Assembly (NCBI RefSeq): GCF_004336635.1
Contig: NZ_SJXH01000019.1
Span: 1 to 56,971, forward strand
DNA from: Acinetobacter sp. ANC 4862
GTDB lineage: Bacteria; Pseudomonadota; Gammaproteobacteria; Pseudomonadales; Moraxellaceae
DNA length: 56,971 nt
Reading direction: 5' to 3'
The notes under the pieces are model-generated. The model was not told the DNA's origin. It made no database searches and saw only the letters and a program-made list of their open reading frames with translations. Below are positions 9,055 through 18,592 of this stretch, piece after piece; position 1 is the first letter of the stretch, and each line of letters starts with the position of its first letter. The position numbers and the translations under genes are program-made.

Positions 9055-10317
9055 TTAGAATAATACTTTAGAGCTTAAACCAAGTACCAAGGCATCGTCT
9101 ACGTTATTTGTAGCGCCTGGGTTAATCACATATTGAATATTCGGACGAAGCATTAACCATTTGGTTGGGTAATAGCTATAGTTCAATTCAACATTGTATT
9201 CAGCACTGGCATTAAATGCGGCATTATTGATACGGTCATTCACATGCACACGGTTTACACCCAGACCTAGAATGTCATTCGGTTGAGAATCCAGTAAACC
9301 AATATATTTCACACCGATTTGTTGTGAATTATCAACTTTATTGGTGGTACGGTCATGCCAGGTGAAATTGGCAAAGCTATGCAAACCCTGTTTACCTGAA
9401 CCTGTCGAAGTCAATTGCTGTTCCACAGCCAACCAGCCAGCATAAGTACGATCTTCACCCACTGTACCTTTTGCATATGCGACATCATATTGATTCTTAG
9501 CTTCATCGGCCGTGTTGTATATACCACCTACACGGTAGCTGCCAGGTAAGCCATTCACAAATGATTTTGGCTGCCATACTACTTCTACAGGAATGGTTAC
9601 CCCATCGGCATTGTCGGTATTCAGGTTCCAGCCATGACGCTCCAAAGCATTTTCAGGGTTGTATTCATACACACCCACTTGAGTAAACACTTCAGGAGTT
9701 ACCTGATATTTCACACGACCACCCCATTGTGAAACAGGCGTGTTCATCCAGATATTCCCTTGCCATTTCCCCATTTGTGCGGCACAAAATGCGGTACTTT
9801 GGAAATCACACGCCATTACGTTAAAGTCCATACCCAGACCTAAACGACCCACTTTGACACTTACACCCTGTGCTTTGAAATTCTTTTCAATCGACAATTC
9901 ACTTAAACGTGTTTTTTGGTTACCACGACCAAAGTTCGCTTGAACATTGGCAAGTTGCGGCACCTCACCCTGTAAATCATCAAGTGTGATACTTTGCCCT
10001 TGACGTGCACTCACCGCAGCACGAATCGTCACGCCATCCCAACCGGCAAGTTTTTCCATATCGAAAGTCGAACCTAACCACAATTGGCTTGCTACAGTCG
10101 GATCATTCCCCCCATCACGACCACCATCGGCTAAATAGGCAGCATCAGCAGCAATATTGGCATCAAATTTCACCCCTTGCCCAGCAAGTTCAGTACGTTT
10201 ACCGTTCCAGTCCCCCAATAAATATTGACCATTTGGATCAAAAGCATTTTCAGCGTGAGTGTGTGTCATGGCAACCAACAGCAAGGTGGGTAATAAAGCT
10301 AGACTAAATTTTTTCAT
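9055..10317 (-). CDS. oprB: Carbohydrate-selective porin, OprB family (copy 1)
   Basis: A 420-residue outer-membrane beta-barrel porin with a signal peptide (residues 1-22, ending HTHA) and the OprB start motif LLGDWNGKRTELAGQG. The barrel ends in a C-terminal phenylalanine (SSKVLF), the usual BAM recognition end. OprB proteins let glucose and other sugars cross the outer membrane. The start at 10317 was chosen for the signal peptide. A longer TTG-initiated reading from 10356 adds an unlikely leader. It heads the run porin, PQQ receptor, reductase. A second OprB protein of the same length is encoded at 28536-29798 beside gcd. Confidence 0.88.
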   Translation of the reverse strand: MKKFSLALLPTLLLVAMTHTHAENAFDPNGQYLLGDWNGKRTELAGQGVKFDANIAADAAYLADGGRDGGNDPTVASQLWLGSTFDMEKLAGWDGVTIRAAVSARQGQSITLDDLQGEVPQLANVQANFGRGNQKTRLSELSIEKNFKAQGVSVKVGRLGLGMDFNVMACDFQSTAFCAAQMGKWQGNIWMNTPVSQWGGRVKYQVTPEVFTQVGVYEYNPENALERHGWNLNTDNADGVTIPVEVVWQPKSFVNGLPGSYRVGGIYNTADEAKNQYDVAYAKGTVGEDRTYAGWLAVEQQLTSTGSGKQGLHSFANFTWHDRTTNKVDNSQQIGVKYIGLLDSQPNDILGLGVNRVHVNDRINNAAFNASAEYNVELNYSYYPTKWLMLRPNIQYVINPGATNNVDDALVLGLSSKVLF

Positions 10318-10716
10318 AAGGAAAATCACAGCAAGGTTCGAGAGAGTACAATTCAAATAAATTGTATATATTGTGTGAAAATTACATAATTTTCAGGCAT
10401 TAATCTCATCAATTTTTTTATCATATAAAAAATAAAAAGTTATATATAAAGTAAAACAAATAACAATTAGTTTAATTCAAATTAAATATATTAATATTTT
10501 TCAATATATTAACTACAAATATTAAATTTAAAAAAATAATTACCACCGTGGAAAATGGCATTTCAAATTAGACCAATTGGTATATTTTCAACCAATCCTA
10601 AAGATAGATATCTATAGTTAAATCACAAATTTTACCCACGACCCTTTAAAATAAAAACTTGCATTCACTCCCTTGCAACCCGATATTAGCTTTATCTACT
10701 CACACTAGAATCCAAC
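10318..10716. other. Intergenic region, 399 bp
   Basis: Very AT-rich divergent space between the OprB operon and mutM. It must contain both promoters. No gene, tRNA or clear operator could be identified. Confidence 0.5.
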
Positions 10717-11571
10717 ATGCCCGAATTACCAGAAGTTGAAACCACCAAAACCAGTTTATTGCCTTTAATTGACCAAAAAGTGATTTCTGTTCAAGTCCGT
10801 GAATCCCGTTTACGTTGGCCTATTCCTGACGATATTGAAAAACTGACAGGGCAAAAATTATTAAAACTCACCCGACGTTCTAAATATATTTTGGCGGAGT
10901 TTGAGCACGACAGTATGTTATGGCATTTAGGCATGTCGGGCAGTTTTCGTCTTTGTGATGCCAGCACAGAATTGCGCAAGCATGATCATTTGATTATTCA
11001 GTTTGAAGATATAGAATTGCGTTATCACGATCCGCGTCGTTTCGGCTGTATTTTATGGTTAGATTCCAACTCACAAAGTAAGCTGATTGACACTTTAGGA
11101 CCAGAACCCCTAAGCGAAGCCTTCAATGCAGAATATTTAGCGGAAAAATTTAAAAAGAAAAATGTCGGTGCCAAAGTAGCCATTATGGATAATCATATTG
11201 TGGTCGGTGTTGGAAATATCTATGCCACTGAAAGCCTGTTCAATTTAGGCATTCACCCTGCTCAGCCTGCATCAAGTTTGACCCGTGATCAAATTGAAAA
11301 GTTCGTGATTGAAGTTAAACGGATTTTAAAACAAGCCATTGATTTAGGTGGCTCTACCCTGCGTGACTATAGTAATGCGATGGGTGAAAATGGTTATTTC
11401 CAGCAAACCCTGTTGGCTTATGGTCGTGCTGGCGAGATGTGCGTAAACTGTGAAACCACTTTGGAAAATTTAAAGCTTGGACAACGTGCCAGTGTATTTT
11501 GTCCACAGTGTCAGCCTTTAAAAAAAGTTAAAATAGCGAGCAAGACTCCATCTAAAGGGAATAAAGCATGA
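10717..11571 (+). CDS. mutM: Formamidopyrimidine-DNA glycosylase (Fpg/MutM)
   Basis: DNA repair enzyme that removes 8-oxoguanine and ring-opened purines and nicks the site by beta,delta-elimination. The mature N terminus PELPEVE carries the catalytic Pro and Glu. The conserved Lys lies in RRSKYIL near residue 57. The DNA-intercalating region and a C-terminal zinc finger follow (C-x2-C at about residues 242-245 and CPQC near 262-265). Length 284 is slightly longer than E. coli Fpg (269), with a lysine-rich tail. The stop overlaps the start of ppiC by ATGA, indicating translational coupling. Confidence 0.96.
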   Translation: MPELPEVETTKTSLLPLIDQKVISVQVRESRLRWPIPDDIEKLTGQKLLKLTRRSKYILAEFEHDSMLWHLGMSGSFRLCDASTELRKHDHLIIQFEDIELRYHDPRRFGCILWLDSNSQSKLIDTLGPEPLSEAFNAEYLAEKFKKKNVGAKVAIMDNHIVVGVGNIYATESLFNLGIHPAQPASSLTRDQIEKFVIEVKRILKQAIDLGGSTLRDYSNAMGENGYFQQTLLAYGRAGEMCVNCETTLENLKLGQRASVFCPQCQPLKKVKIASKTPSKGNKA

Positions 11572-11849
11572 AATCTGCCATTGTCCGTCATATTTTAGTC
11601 AAAGATAAAGAACTGGCTGAACAGCTGAAAAAGAAAATTAAAGCTGGTGCAGATTTTGCGAAAATTGCCAAACAGCATTCCACCTGTCCATCCGGTAAAA
11701 AAGGCGGTGAACTCGGTGATATTAAAAAAGGACAGCTTGTAGGTCCGATTGATAAAGCGGTATTTACGTTGGCTGAACGTGAACTGCATGGTCCGATCAA
11801 AAGTCAGTTTGGTTGGCATTTATTGGAAATTAAGTTCCGGATGGATTAG
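11568..11849 (+). CDS. ppiC: Parvulin-type peptidyl-prolyl cis-trans isomerase
   Basis: A 93-residue single-domain parvulin with the family motifs ARHIL-like (VRHILVKD), DFAKIAKQHSTCPSGKKGGELG and FGWHLLEI. It lacks a signal peptide, as does E. coli PpiC, so it acts in the cytoplasm on prolyl bonds during folding. The start overlaps the mutM stop (ATGA). Confidence 0.95.
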   Translation: MKSAIVRHILVKDKELAEQLKKKIKAGADFAKIAKQHSTCPSGKKGGELGDIKKGQLVGPIDKAVFTLAERELHGPIKSQFGWHLLEIKFRMD

Positions 11850-11899
11850 TAATCTTTGTTGCTCCTTCCTCCTTTTAGGAGAGGGAATAAATAAGGTAT

Positions 11900-11930
11900 A
11901 AAAAACGGCGCATTTAGCGCCGTTTTTTAT
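11900..11930. terminator. Bidirectional terminator
   Basis: AAAACGGCGC/GCGCCGTTTT hairpin between convergent ppiC and mscL. Confidence 0.88.
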
Positions 11931-11940
11931 TTACTTGAAA

Positions 11941-12372
11941 TTACAGGGGTGGACGTTTTTTCAATTCATCACGAATTTCACGTAATAATGCAACATCTTC
12001 AGGAGTCGCTGCTGGAGCTGCTTCTTCAGTTTTACGGATACGGTTTAATACTTTAACCATTAAGAACACAACCCACGCTAAAATCAGGAAGTTTAAGAGT
12101 ACGGTTAAAAAGTTACCGTAAGTCAGTACGTTTACACCCGCCTTAGTTAAAGCATCTAAAGATTGTAAATTATCGGGGTTCTTTCCTAATACAAAGAATT
12201 TCTGTGTGAAATCCACGCCACCACCGGTGATCACAGTGATTAAAGGCATAATAATGTCTTTAACCAATGAATCAATGATTTTACCGAAAGCGCCACCAAT
12301 GATGACACCAATTGCTAAATCCATCATATTGCCTTTAATGGCAAATTCTTTAAATTCTTGAATAATACTCAT
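11941..12372 (-). CDS. mscL: Large-conductance mechanosensitive channel MscL
   Basis: Inner-membrane pentameric channel that opens under extreme membrane tension and releases solutes during hypo-osmotic shock. The start [20 protein letters not shown] is the family's N-terminal amphipathic helix and TM1. TM2 lies at about residues 75-100, followed by the charged C-terminal bundle ending [14 protein letters not shown]. The ATG at 12372 (GGAGAAAAG just upstream) gives 143 residues, the normal length. A longer open frame to 12522 is not supported. Confidence 0.96.
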   Translation of the reverse strand: MSIIQEFKEFAIKGNMMDLAIGVIIGGAFGKIIDSLVKDIIMPLITVITGGGVDFTQKFFVLGKNPDNLQSLDALTKAGVNVLTYGNFLTVLLNFLILAWVVFLMVKVLNRIRKTEEAAPAATPEDVALLREIRDELKKRPPL

Positions 12373-12522
12373 ATCTTTTCTCCAGTTTATCTTTAAAGCA
12401 TTCTTTATTAATATATTTTGAGAACTGTCTGATCCGGTAATGCATTTATAACAGCTCATAATTCCCTTTAATTTACTCGGAATTATGTATGTTGAATATA
12501 TTGGATTGCTAATTGTAAACAA

Positions 12523-12558
12523 AAAAAAATGCTATCAACGAATTGATAGCATTTTTTC
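12523..12558 (-). terminator. Terminator of typA
   Basis: GCTATCAA/TTGATAGC stem with a run of nine T on the minus strand, 33 bp after the typA stop codon. Confidence 0.85.
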
Positions 12559-12591
12559 AATCATTTAAATCAGTTCAAACTGATTAAATCA

Positions 12592-14430
12592 TTATTTACC
12601 AGAACGGTTACGTTTACGTTCGTTCTCAGTCAAGTAACGCTTACGGATACGAATTGACTTAGGAGTTACTTCAACTAATTCATCATCTTCAATGAATTCA
12701 AGTGCTTGTTCAAGCGTATATTCTACAGCAGGAACTAGAGTTAACGCTTCATCAGTACCAGATGCACGTACGTTTGTTAACTGTTTCGCTTTAGTTGGGT
12801 TAACTGTCATGTCGTCAGAACGTGAGTTAATACCAATGATCATACCTTCGTAAACTTCTAACTGAGGTTTAGCGAATAGACGACCACGATCTTGCAGTGT
12901 GAACAACGCATAGCCAAGGCAAGTACCTTGAACCATAGAAATCAACACACCGTTTTGACGTTTCGCAACAGTACCTTGTTTCATTGGACCGTAATGCGAG
13001 AAGCTAGACGTCATGATACCCGTACCAGAAGTCATGGTCAGGAATTCAGAACGGAAACCAATCAAACCACGTGAAGGAACAGTTGCTTCAATACGGATAC
13101 GGCCTTTACCGTCAACTTCCATATTGGTCATTTCGCCTTTACGGTGACCCATTTGTTCCATTACAGCGCCTTGGTGCTGTTCTTCAACGTCAAATGTTAC
13201 GTTTTCATACGGTTCTTGTTTTACACCGTCAACTTCTTTCAAGATTACTTGCGGACGAGATACACCCATCTCGAAGCCTTCACGACGCATGTTTTCAATA
13301 AGAACTGAAAGGTGAAGTTCACCACGACCAGAAACTTTGAAACGGTCTGGAGAATCAGTATCTTCAACACGTAATGCTACGTTATGAATCAATTCGCGGT
13401 CTAGACGTTCACGAATGTTACGTGAAGTTACGAATTTACCTTCTTTACCAGCAAACGGTGAGTTGTTTACCTGGAATGTCATCGTTACTGTAGGTTCGTC
13501 TACAGACAATGGCGGTAAAGCTTCAACAGCTTTTGGATCACAAATGGTGTCAGAAATGTTAAGTGCATCGATACCTGTTACACAAACGATGTCACCAGCA
13601 TTTGCTTCTTCAACATCAACGCGATCTAGACCATGGTAACCCATGATTTTTAAGATACGACCGTTACGTGTTTTACCGTCTTTGTCGATCACAGTAACAG
13701 GCGTGTTTAATTTCACAGAACCACGTTGAATACGACCAACACCGATAACACCTACGAAGCTGTTATAGTCAAGTGAAGACACTTGCATTTGGAATGGACC
13801 ATCAACGTCAACTGCTGGTGGTTCAACGATGTCTACGATTGTTTGGAACAATGGAGTCATGTCGTCAGCAAGTTCTTCTGGAGAAGGACCAGCAACACCA
13901 CGAAGACCAGATGCATAAACAATTGGGAAGTCTAACTGTTCGTCAGTACCACCAAGGTTGTCGAACAAGTCGAATACTTGGTCAATTACCCAATCAGGAC
14001 GCGCGCTTGGCTTGTCAACTTTATTGATAATCACGATTGGTTTCAAACCACGTGCGAACGCTTTTTGCGTTACGAAACGAGTTTGTGGCATTGGACCTTC
14101 TTGTGAATCGACAAGAAGCAATACACAGTCAACCATCGACATTACACGTTCAACTTCACCACCGAAGTCGGCGTGTCCCGGGGTGTCCACGATGTTAATG
14201 CGGTATTCAGTGTTTGTACGAGCATCAGTCCATTTAATTGCAGTGTTTTTTGCAAGAATGGTAATACCACGTTCAGACTCGATAGCGCCCGAATCCATGA
14301 CACGTTCGATCTCGCCCGCGCGATCGCCAAGAGCACCTGATTGCTGTAAAAGTTTGTCTACAAGAGTCGTTTTACCATGATCGACGTGCGCAATAATGGC
14401 AATGTTACGGAGAGTTTTAATATCTGACAT
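12592..14430 (-). CDS. typA: Ribosome-associated translational GTPase TypA/BipA
   Basis: A 612-residue elongation-factor-like GTPase that binds the 70S ribosome and supports large-subunit assembly and stress growth. G1 is AHVDHGKTTL at residues 14-23; G3 (DTPGHADFGGEV) and G4 (NKVDKPSARP) follow, then the EF-G-like domains and the BipA-specific C-terminal region. The ATG at 14430 begins MSDIKTLRNIAI, the conserved N terminus. The open frame to 14529 only adds unconserved residues. It is transcribed away from xanP. Confidence 0.96.
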   Translation of the reverse strand: MSDIKTLRNIAIIAHVDHGKTTLVDKLLQQSGALGDRAGEIERVMDSGAIESERGITILAKNTAIKWTDARTNTEYRINIVDTPGHADFGGEVERVMSMVDCVLLLVDSQEGPMPQTRFVTQKAFARGLKPIVIINKVDKPSARPDWVIDQVFDLFDNLGGTDEQLDFPIVYASGLRGVAGPSPEELADDMTPLFQTIVDIVEPPAVDVDGPFQMQVSSLDYNSFVGVIGVGRIQRGSVKLNTPVTVIDKDGKTRNGRILKIMGYHGLDRVDVEEANAGDIVCVTGIDALNISDTICDPKAVEALPPLSVDEPTVTMTFQVNNSPFAGKEGKFVTSRNIRERLDRELIHNVALRVEDTDSPDRFKVSGRGELHLSVLIENMRREGFEMGVSRPQVILKEVDGVKQEPYENVTFDVEEQHQGAVMEQMGHRKGEMTNMEVDGKGRIRIEATVPSRGLIGFRSEFLTMTSGTGIMTSSFSHYGPMKQGTVAKRQNGVLISMVQGTCLGYALFTLQDRGRLFAKPQLEVYEGMIIGINSRSDDMTVNPTKAKQLTNVRASGTDEALTLVPAVEYTLEQALEFIEDDELVEVTPKSIRIRKRYLTENERKRNRSGK

Positions 14431-14603
14431 GTATAATTCGATACGTATTAAATTTGAGGGCAAATTATACAGAAAAATACAAAGTTTTAGTAGTGACAGT
14501 TCATTCACAGTTACAAGTTTTTTTGACAAATCACTCTTTTTTTCATTTGTAATGTCCTGTAACTCGATTAGAATAACGGCAAATTGCTGCTGTACCTTCT
14601 TAC

Positions 14604-15974
14604 ATGTCTGATTTAAATAACTCTCCCGAGCAACAAGAGCGCCTTGATTTGGTCTATGGATTGAACGATCGCCCTCAACCCTTCATCGCTTTTTTAGCTG
14701 CACTGCAACATTTACTTGCAATTATTGTCCCGATTGTCACGCCTGGTTTGCTGATCTGTTTAGCTCTCGGTGTTTCAAAACAAGACACCAACATGATTCT
14801 TTCAATGTCATTGGTGATCTCGGGTATTGCCACCTTTCTACAATGTAAAAAAGTCGGTCCTTTTGGTGCAGGCTTGCTGATTGTTCAAGGCACTAGCTTC
14901 AACTTTATTGGTCCAATTATTGGTATTGGTTCAGCAATGGTCGCTGTGGGCACCCCTGTTGAAGCGGTAATGGCCTCTATTTTTGGGGTGGTGATTGCAG
15001 GTTCATTTATTGAAATGGGTGTTTCACGCATTTTACCGTGGATCAAAAAACTGATTACACCATTGGTTACGGGGATTGTCGTACTGCTGATTGGTTTAAC
15101 CTTAATTAAAGAAGGTTTAATCAGTATGGGCGGCGGTTATCAGGCCATGAGCGATAAAACTTTCGCTAACGCTGATAACTTGATCATGTCATGTACCGTA
15201 CTGGCGATCATTATTATTTTGAATCGTATACGTATTACCTGGGTAAAAAGCTCGGCGATTCTGATTGCCTTAATTATTGGCTATACGCTTGCTGGTTTTA
15301 TGGGACATCTGGATTTCTCCGGCTTGAAAGATGCACCGATTGTTCAGATTCCAACCCCAATGCACTTTGGTTTAAGTTTCTCTTGGAGCTTATTTATTCC
15401 AATGGCCTTTATTTACCTGGTGACTTCTTTAGAAGCGATTGGTGATATCACTGCAACTTCCAAGATTTCAAACCAACCGGTAGATGGTCCGAAATGGATG
15501 GAACGTATTAAAGGTGGTGTACTTGTAAATGGTGCGAATTCATTCTTAGCGGGTATTTTTAACACTTTCCCAAGTTCTGTATTTGCACAAAATAACGGTG
15601 TGATTCAACTGACTGGTGTTGCCAGCCGTTATGTAGGCATCTGGATTGCCGCATTATTGGTGATCCTTGGCTTGCTTCCTGCAGTTGCCGGCGTCATTCA
15701 AGCAGTACCTCAAGCCGTTCTGGGTGGTGCTGTTATGGTGATGTTCGGTGCTGTTGCAGCTTCGGGAATTAACATCCTTTCAGGGGTGCAATTAGACCGT
15801 CGTGCATTATTGATTATTGCAATCTCACTTGCACTGGGTTTAGGTGTTGCACAAGTGCCACAAATTCTTGAACACCTCCCTGAATTATTCCGTAACATCT
15901 TCAGTTCTGGTGTTGCGACTGGTGGTATTGCAGCATTGTTATTAAATATTATTCTTCCTGAATCGAAGAAATAA
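14604..15974 (+). CDS. xanP: Xanthine permease, NCS2 family (XanP-like)
   Basis: Proton-coupled purine importer of 456 residues with about 12-14 membrane segments. It follows E. coli XanP closely: CQHLLA-like QHLLAIIVPIVTPGLLIC, QGTSFNF, SLEAIGDITATS (the NCS2 substrate-site Glu), NTFPSSVFAQNNGVIQLTG (the NCS2 signature) and the Gly-rich end SSGVATGGIAALLLNIILP. Xanthine is the likely substrate. Related purines are not excluded. Confidence 0.9.
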   Translation: MSDLNNSPEQQERLDLVYGLNDRPQPFIAFLAALQHLLAIIVPIVTPGLLICLALGVSKQDTNMILSMSLVISGIATFLQCKKVGPFGAGLLIVQGTSFNFIGPIIGIGSAMVAVGTPVEAVMASIFGVVIAGSFIEMGVSRILPWIKKLITPLVTGIVVLLIGLTLIKEGLISMGGGYQAMSDKTFANADNLIMSCTVLAIIIILNRIRITWVKSSAILIALIIGYTLAGFMGHLDFSGLKDAPIVQIPTPMHFGLSFSWSLFIPMAFIYLVTSLEAIGDITATSKISNQPVDGPKWMERIKGGVLVNGANSFLAGIFNTFPSSVFAQNNGVIQLTGVASRYVGIWIAALLVILGLLPAVAGVIQAVPQAVLGGAVMVMFGAVAASGINILSGVQLDRRALLIIAISLALGLGVAQVPQILEHLPELFRNIFSSGVATGGIAALLLNIILPESKK

Positions 15975-15993
15975 TTTCATTTCAGCATCAATT

Positions 15994-16022
15994 CTGCCCA
16001 GCATTGTCTGGGCAGAGTTTTT
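15994..16022 (+). terminator. Terminator after xanP
   Basis: CTGCCCAG/CTGGGCAG stem followed by AGTTTTT. It lies only 18 bp before rsmC, whose ribosome-binding region follows directly. Confidence 0.8.
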
Positions 16023-16039
16023 CAATGGCGAGATAAAAA

Positions 16040-17074
16040 ATGGATCCAAGAAGTGAAGTTGTCATTCGACAGCACGAATATCTTTCTGGACGTGTGTTGC
16101 TTGTTAATGCACCGACGGATGACTTACTTTCCAATTTAGAGAAAGACATCACTCCATGTTTGTGGACATGGAATTATAATGAATTTCAATATTTTCAGTC
16201 GCAACAAGCCCATGTACATTTTGGTGTCGACCTTCCTGAAGGCAGCTTTGATCAAGCAATCATTTTTGTGCCTAAATCAAAAGAATTATTAAATTACATC
16301 TTACATAATGTCGTAAGCCGTTTAGGTCTAGGTGCTTCAATCTTCCTGGTGGGTGAAAAGAAAGCGGGTGTCGAACGTGCAGCCAAGCAATTACAGCCTT
16401 ATGGCAAAGCACTCAAACTCGACAGCGCACGTCATTGCCAAATGTGGCAAGTCACCATTGACTCTACAGTGACTGCGAAAGCTTTGGCAGATTGGGCGCA
16501 GCAATATACCGTAGCAACACCTAATGGTGATTTAACCATTTGTGCCCTTCCAGGTGTATTTAGTCAAAATCGTTTAGATGTGGGTACAGCCGTATTCTTG
16601 CCTTTTTTATCACAAGTGACTTCAGGTAAAATTGCCGACTTTGGTTGTGGTGCGGGGGTAATCAGTGCTTATCTCGCCAAACTGAATCCGAAAAATCGAA
16701 TTTTTGCGATGGATGTTGATGCATTTGCTTTGGCTTCTACCCGAATGACCTTTGAAAAAAATAGTCTTTCGCCAGAGCAACTTGAAATTACCGCAGTGAC
16801 GGGTATTGAAGATGCACCGCTATTTTTACATGCCATTGTCAGCAATCCGCCTTTCCATCAAGGCATTCAGACCAATTACAACGCCAGTGAGAGTTTATGC
16901 AAAACCTCACGACGTCATTTAAAATCGGGCGGCGAATTATGGATTGTGGCAAACCGCTTTCTGAATTACCCATTATTAATTGAGCAAAATTTTGGTCAGT
17001 GTACGACTAAAGCAGACCAACAAGGCTTTAAAGTGTTGTTCGCCAACACGAAAAAAAATGTTAAGGAACAATGA
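16040..17074 (+). CDS. rsmC: 16S rRNA (guanine1207-N2)-methyltransferase RsmC
   Basis: S-adenosylmethionine enzyme that methylates G1207 in the 30S subunit. The protein (344 residues) has the duplicated RsmC layout: a degenerate N-terminal half, then the catalytic half with the SAM motif [15 protein letters not shown] near residue 200 and the N2-guanine signature SNPPFHQG near 267. The stop codon overlaps the start of the amino-acid permease by ATGA. The two may be coupled although their functions are unrelated. Confidence 0.93.
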   Translation: MDPRSEVVIRQHEYLSGRVLLVNAPTDDLLSNLEKDITPCLWTWNYNEFQYFQSQQAHVHFGVDLPEGSFDQAIIFVPKSKELLNYILHNVVSRLGLGASIFLVGEKKAGVERAAKQLQPYGKALKLDSARHCQMWQVTIDSTVTAKALADWAQQYTVATPNGDLTICALPGVFSQNRLDVGTAVFLPFLSQVTSGKIADFGCGAGVISAYLAKLNPKNRIFAMDVDAFALASTRMTFEKNSLSPEQLEITAVTGIEDAPLFLHAIVSNPPFHQGIQTNYNASESLCKTSRRHLKSGGELWIVANRFLNYPLLIEQNFGQCTTKADQQGFKVLFANTKKNVKEQ

Positions 17075-18540
17075 TGAGCGAAACAGATCAACCCCACCTA
17101 CAGCGTAAGCTTGGTGCTCGCCATCTTAATATGATCGCCATTGGTGGTTCCATCGGTACAGGTTTATTCTTGGCTTCGGGTGCAACCATTGCCAATGCAG
17201 GTCCCGGTGGCGCATTACTAGCTTATGCTCTTATTGGTTTAATGATTTATTTCTTAATGACGAGTTTAGGTGAACTTGCCACACACAACCCCACTTCAGG
17301 TGCATTTTTCACCTATGGGACTAAATATGTGGAAGGTGGTTTTGGATTCGCCTTAGGCTGGAACTATTGGTACAACTGGGCCATTACCGTGGCTTTTGAA
17401 CTGGTTGCTGTACAGTTTATTATGAAGTTCTGGTTCCCCGATATTCCAGGTTTCTACTGGAGTGCCATTTTCCTTACCATTATTTTTGCTATTAATGCTC
17501 TGACCGTCAAAGGCTTTGGTGAAACTGAATTTTTATTCTCTCTTGTCAAAGTAGTTGCGATTATTGTCTTTATCATTATTGGTATTGCCATGATTGCGAA
17601 AATCATGCTGACTCCGAATATGGTGACCTTTGCCAACTGGACCAAAGGTGATGCACCTTTCGTGGGCGGTTTACAAGCGATGATTGGGGTTGCGATGATT
17701 GCCGGATTCTCGTTTCAGGGAACCGAAATGGTCGGTGTGGCTGCGGGTGAATCCAAAGATCCTAAAAAAACCATTCCAGTTGCCATTAAGCAAATTTTCT
17801 GGCGCATTTTATTGTTCTATGTGGTGTGTATTTTTATCATCGGTACATTAGTTGCCTATGATGATCCTCGTCTTTTGCAAGCTGCTGCAAGCGACAATAT
17901 TACCCTTTCACCATTTACATTGTTGTATGAAAAAGCAGGTTTTGCTTTTGCTGCAAGCTTAATGAATGCGGTGATCCTGACTGCAATATTGTCTGCAGGT
18001 AACTCAGGCATGTATTCATCCACCCGTATGCTATTTGACATGGCACGTCAGGGACGCGCACCAAAATGGTTTGCAAAACTTGACCCGCGTGGCGTACCGA
18101 TGAATGCACTTTACGCCACCACTGCAATTGCTGCACTCTGCTTTTTAACCACATTTATTGGCGAACAAGAAGTTTTTAACTGGTTGCTAAATATGTCAGG
18201 GATGTGTGGTTTTATTGTCTGGTTGGGCATTGCCATTTCACATTACCGTTTCCGTAAAGGCTATTTAGCACAAGGCTATAAACTCGAAGATTTAGCTTAT
18301 ACAGCCAAATTCTTCCCGTTTGCACCATGGTTTGCTTTTATCCTTTGCTCGATCATTATTCTAGGTCAGAACTATGAAGCACTGATTGGTGGAAAAATTG
18401 ATTGGTTAGGTTTACTTTCAACCTATATCAGTATTCCATTATTTCTTGCGATCTGGTTAGGTTATAAATGGAAATATAAAACCAAACTTATTCCATATAA
18501 AGAAATGGATGTTCAACCTATGAACGTAGAACGTGATTAA
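17074..18540 (+). CDS. lysP: Lysine-specific permease (LysP-like), APC/AAT family
   Basis: Inner-membrane amino-acid:proton symporter of about 488 residues with 12 membrane segments. It matches E. coli LysP nearly throughout: LGARHLNMIAIGGSIGTGLF, GFALGWNYWYNWA, AMIGVAMIAGFSFQGTEMVG, NAVILTAILSAGNSGMYSST and GQNYEA. Lysine is therefore the likely substrate. Two adjacent ATGs exist (17071, overlapping the rsmC stop, and 17074). AAGGA is better spaced for the second. Confidence 0.88.
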   Translation: MSETDQPHLQRKLGARHLNMIAIGGSIGTGLFLASGATIANAGPGGALLAYALIGLMIYFLMTSLGELATHNPTSGAFFTYGTKYVEGGFGFALGWNYWYNWAITVAFELVAVQFIMKFWFPDIPGFYWSAIFLTIIFAINALTVKGFGETEFLFSLVKVVAIIVFIIIGIAMIAKIMLTPNMVTFANWTKGDAPFVGGLQAMIGVAMIAGFSFQGTEMVGVAAGESKDPKKTIPVAIKQIFWRILLFYVVCIFIIGTLVAYDDPRLLQAAASDNITLSPFTLLYEKAGFAFAASLMNAVILTAILSAGNSGMYSSTRMLFDMARQGRAPKWFAKLDPRGVPMNALYATTAIAALCFLTTFIGEQEVFNWLLNMSGMCGFIVWLGIAISHYRFRKGYLAQGYKLEDLAYTAKFFPFAPWFAFILCSIIILGQNYEALIGGKIDWLGLLSTYISIPLFLAIWLGYKWKYKTKLIPYKEMDVQPMNVERD

Positions 18541-18560
18541 GCTTCTATTCTATTTAAATA

Positions 18561-18589
18561 AAAAAACAGCCATCAAGGCTGTTTTTTTA
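18561..18589. terminator. Bidirectional terminator
   Basis: AAAAACAGCC/GGCTGTTTTT hairpin between convergent genes. Confidence 0.87.
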
Positions 18590-18592
18590 TCC

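Noticed and set aside
12892..14380. Several plus-strand frames of 60-140 codons inside typA
   Set aside because: They are antisense shadows of a highly conserved gene and have no ribosome site or recognisable product.
14522..14550. TTGACA before xanP as a promoter
   Set aside because: The matching -10 could be placed only with a spacing of 18-19 bases, too uncertain to list.
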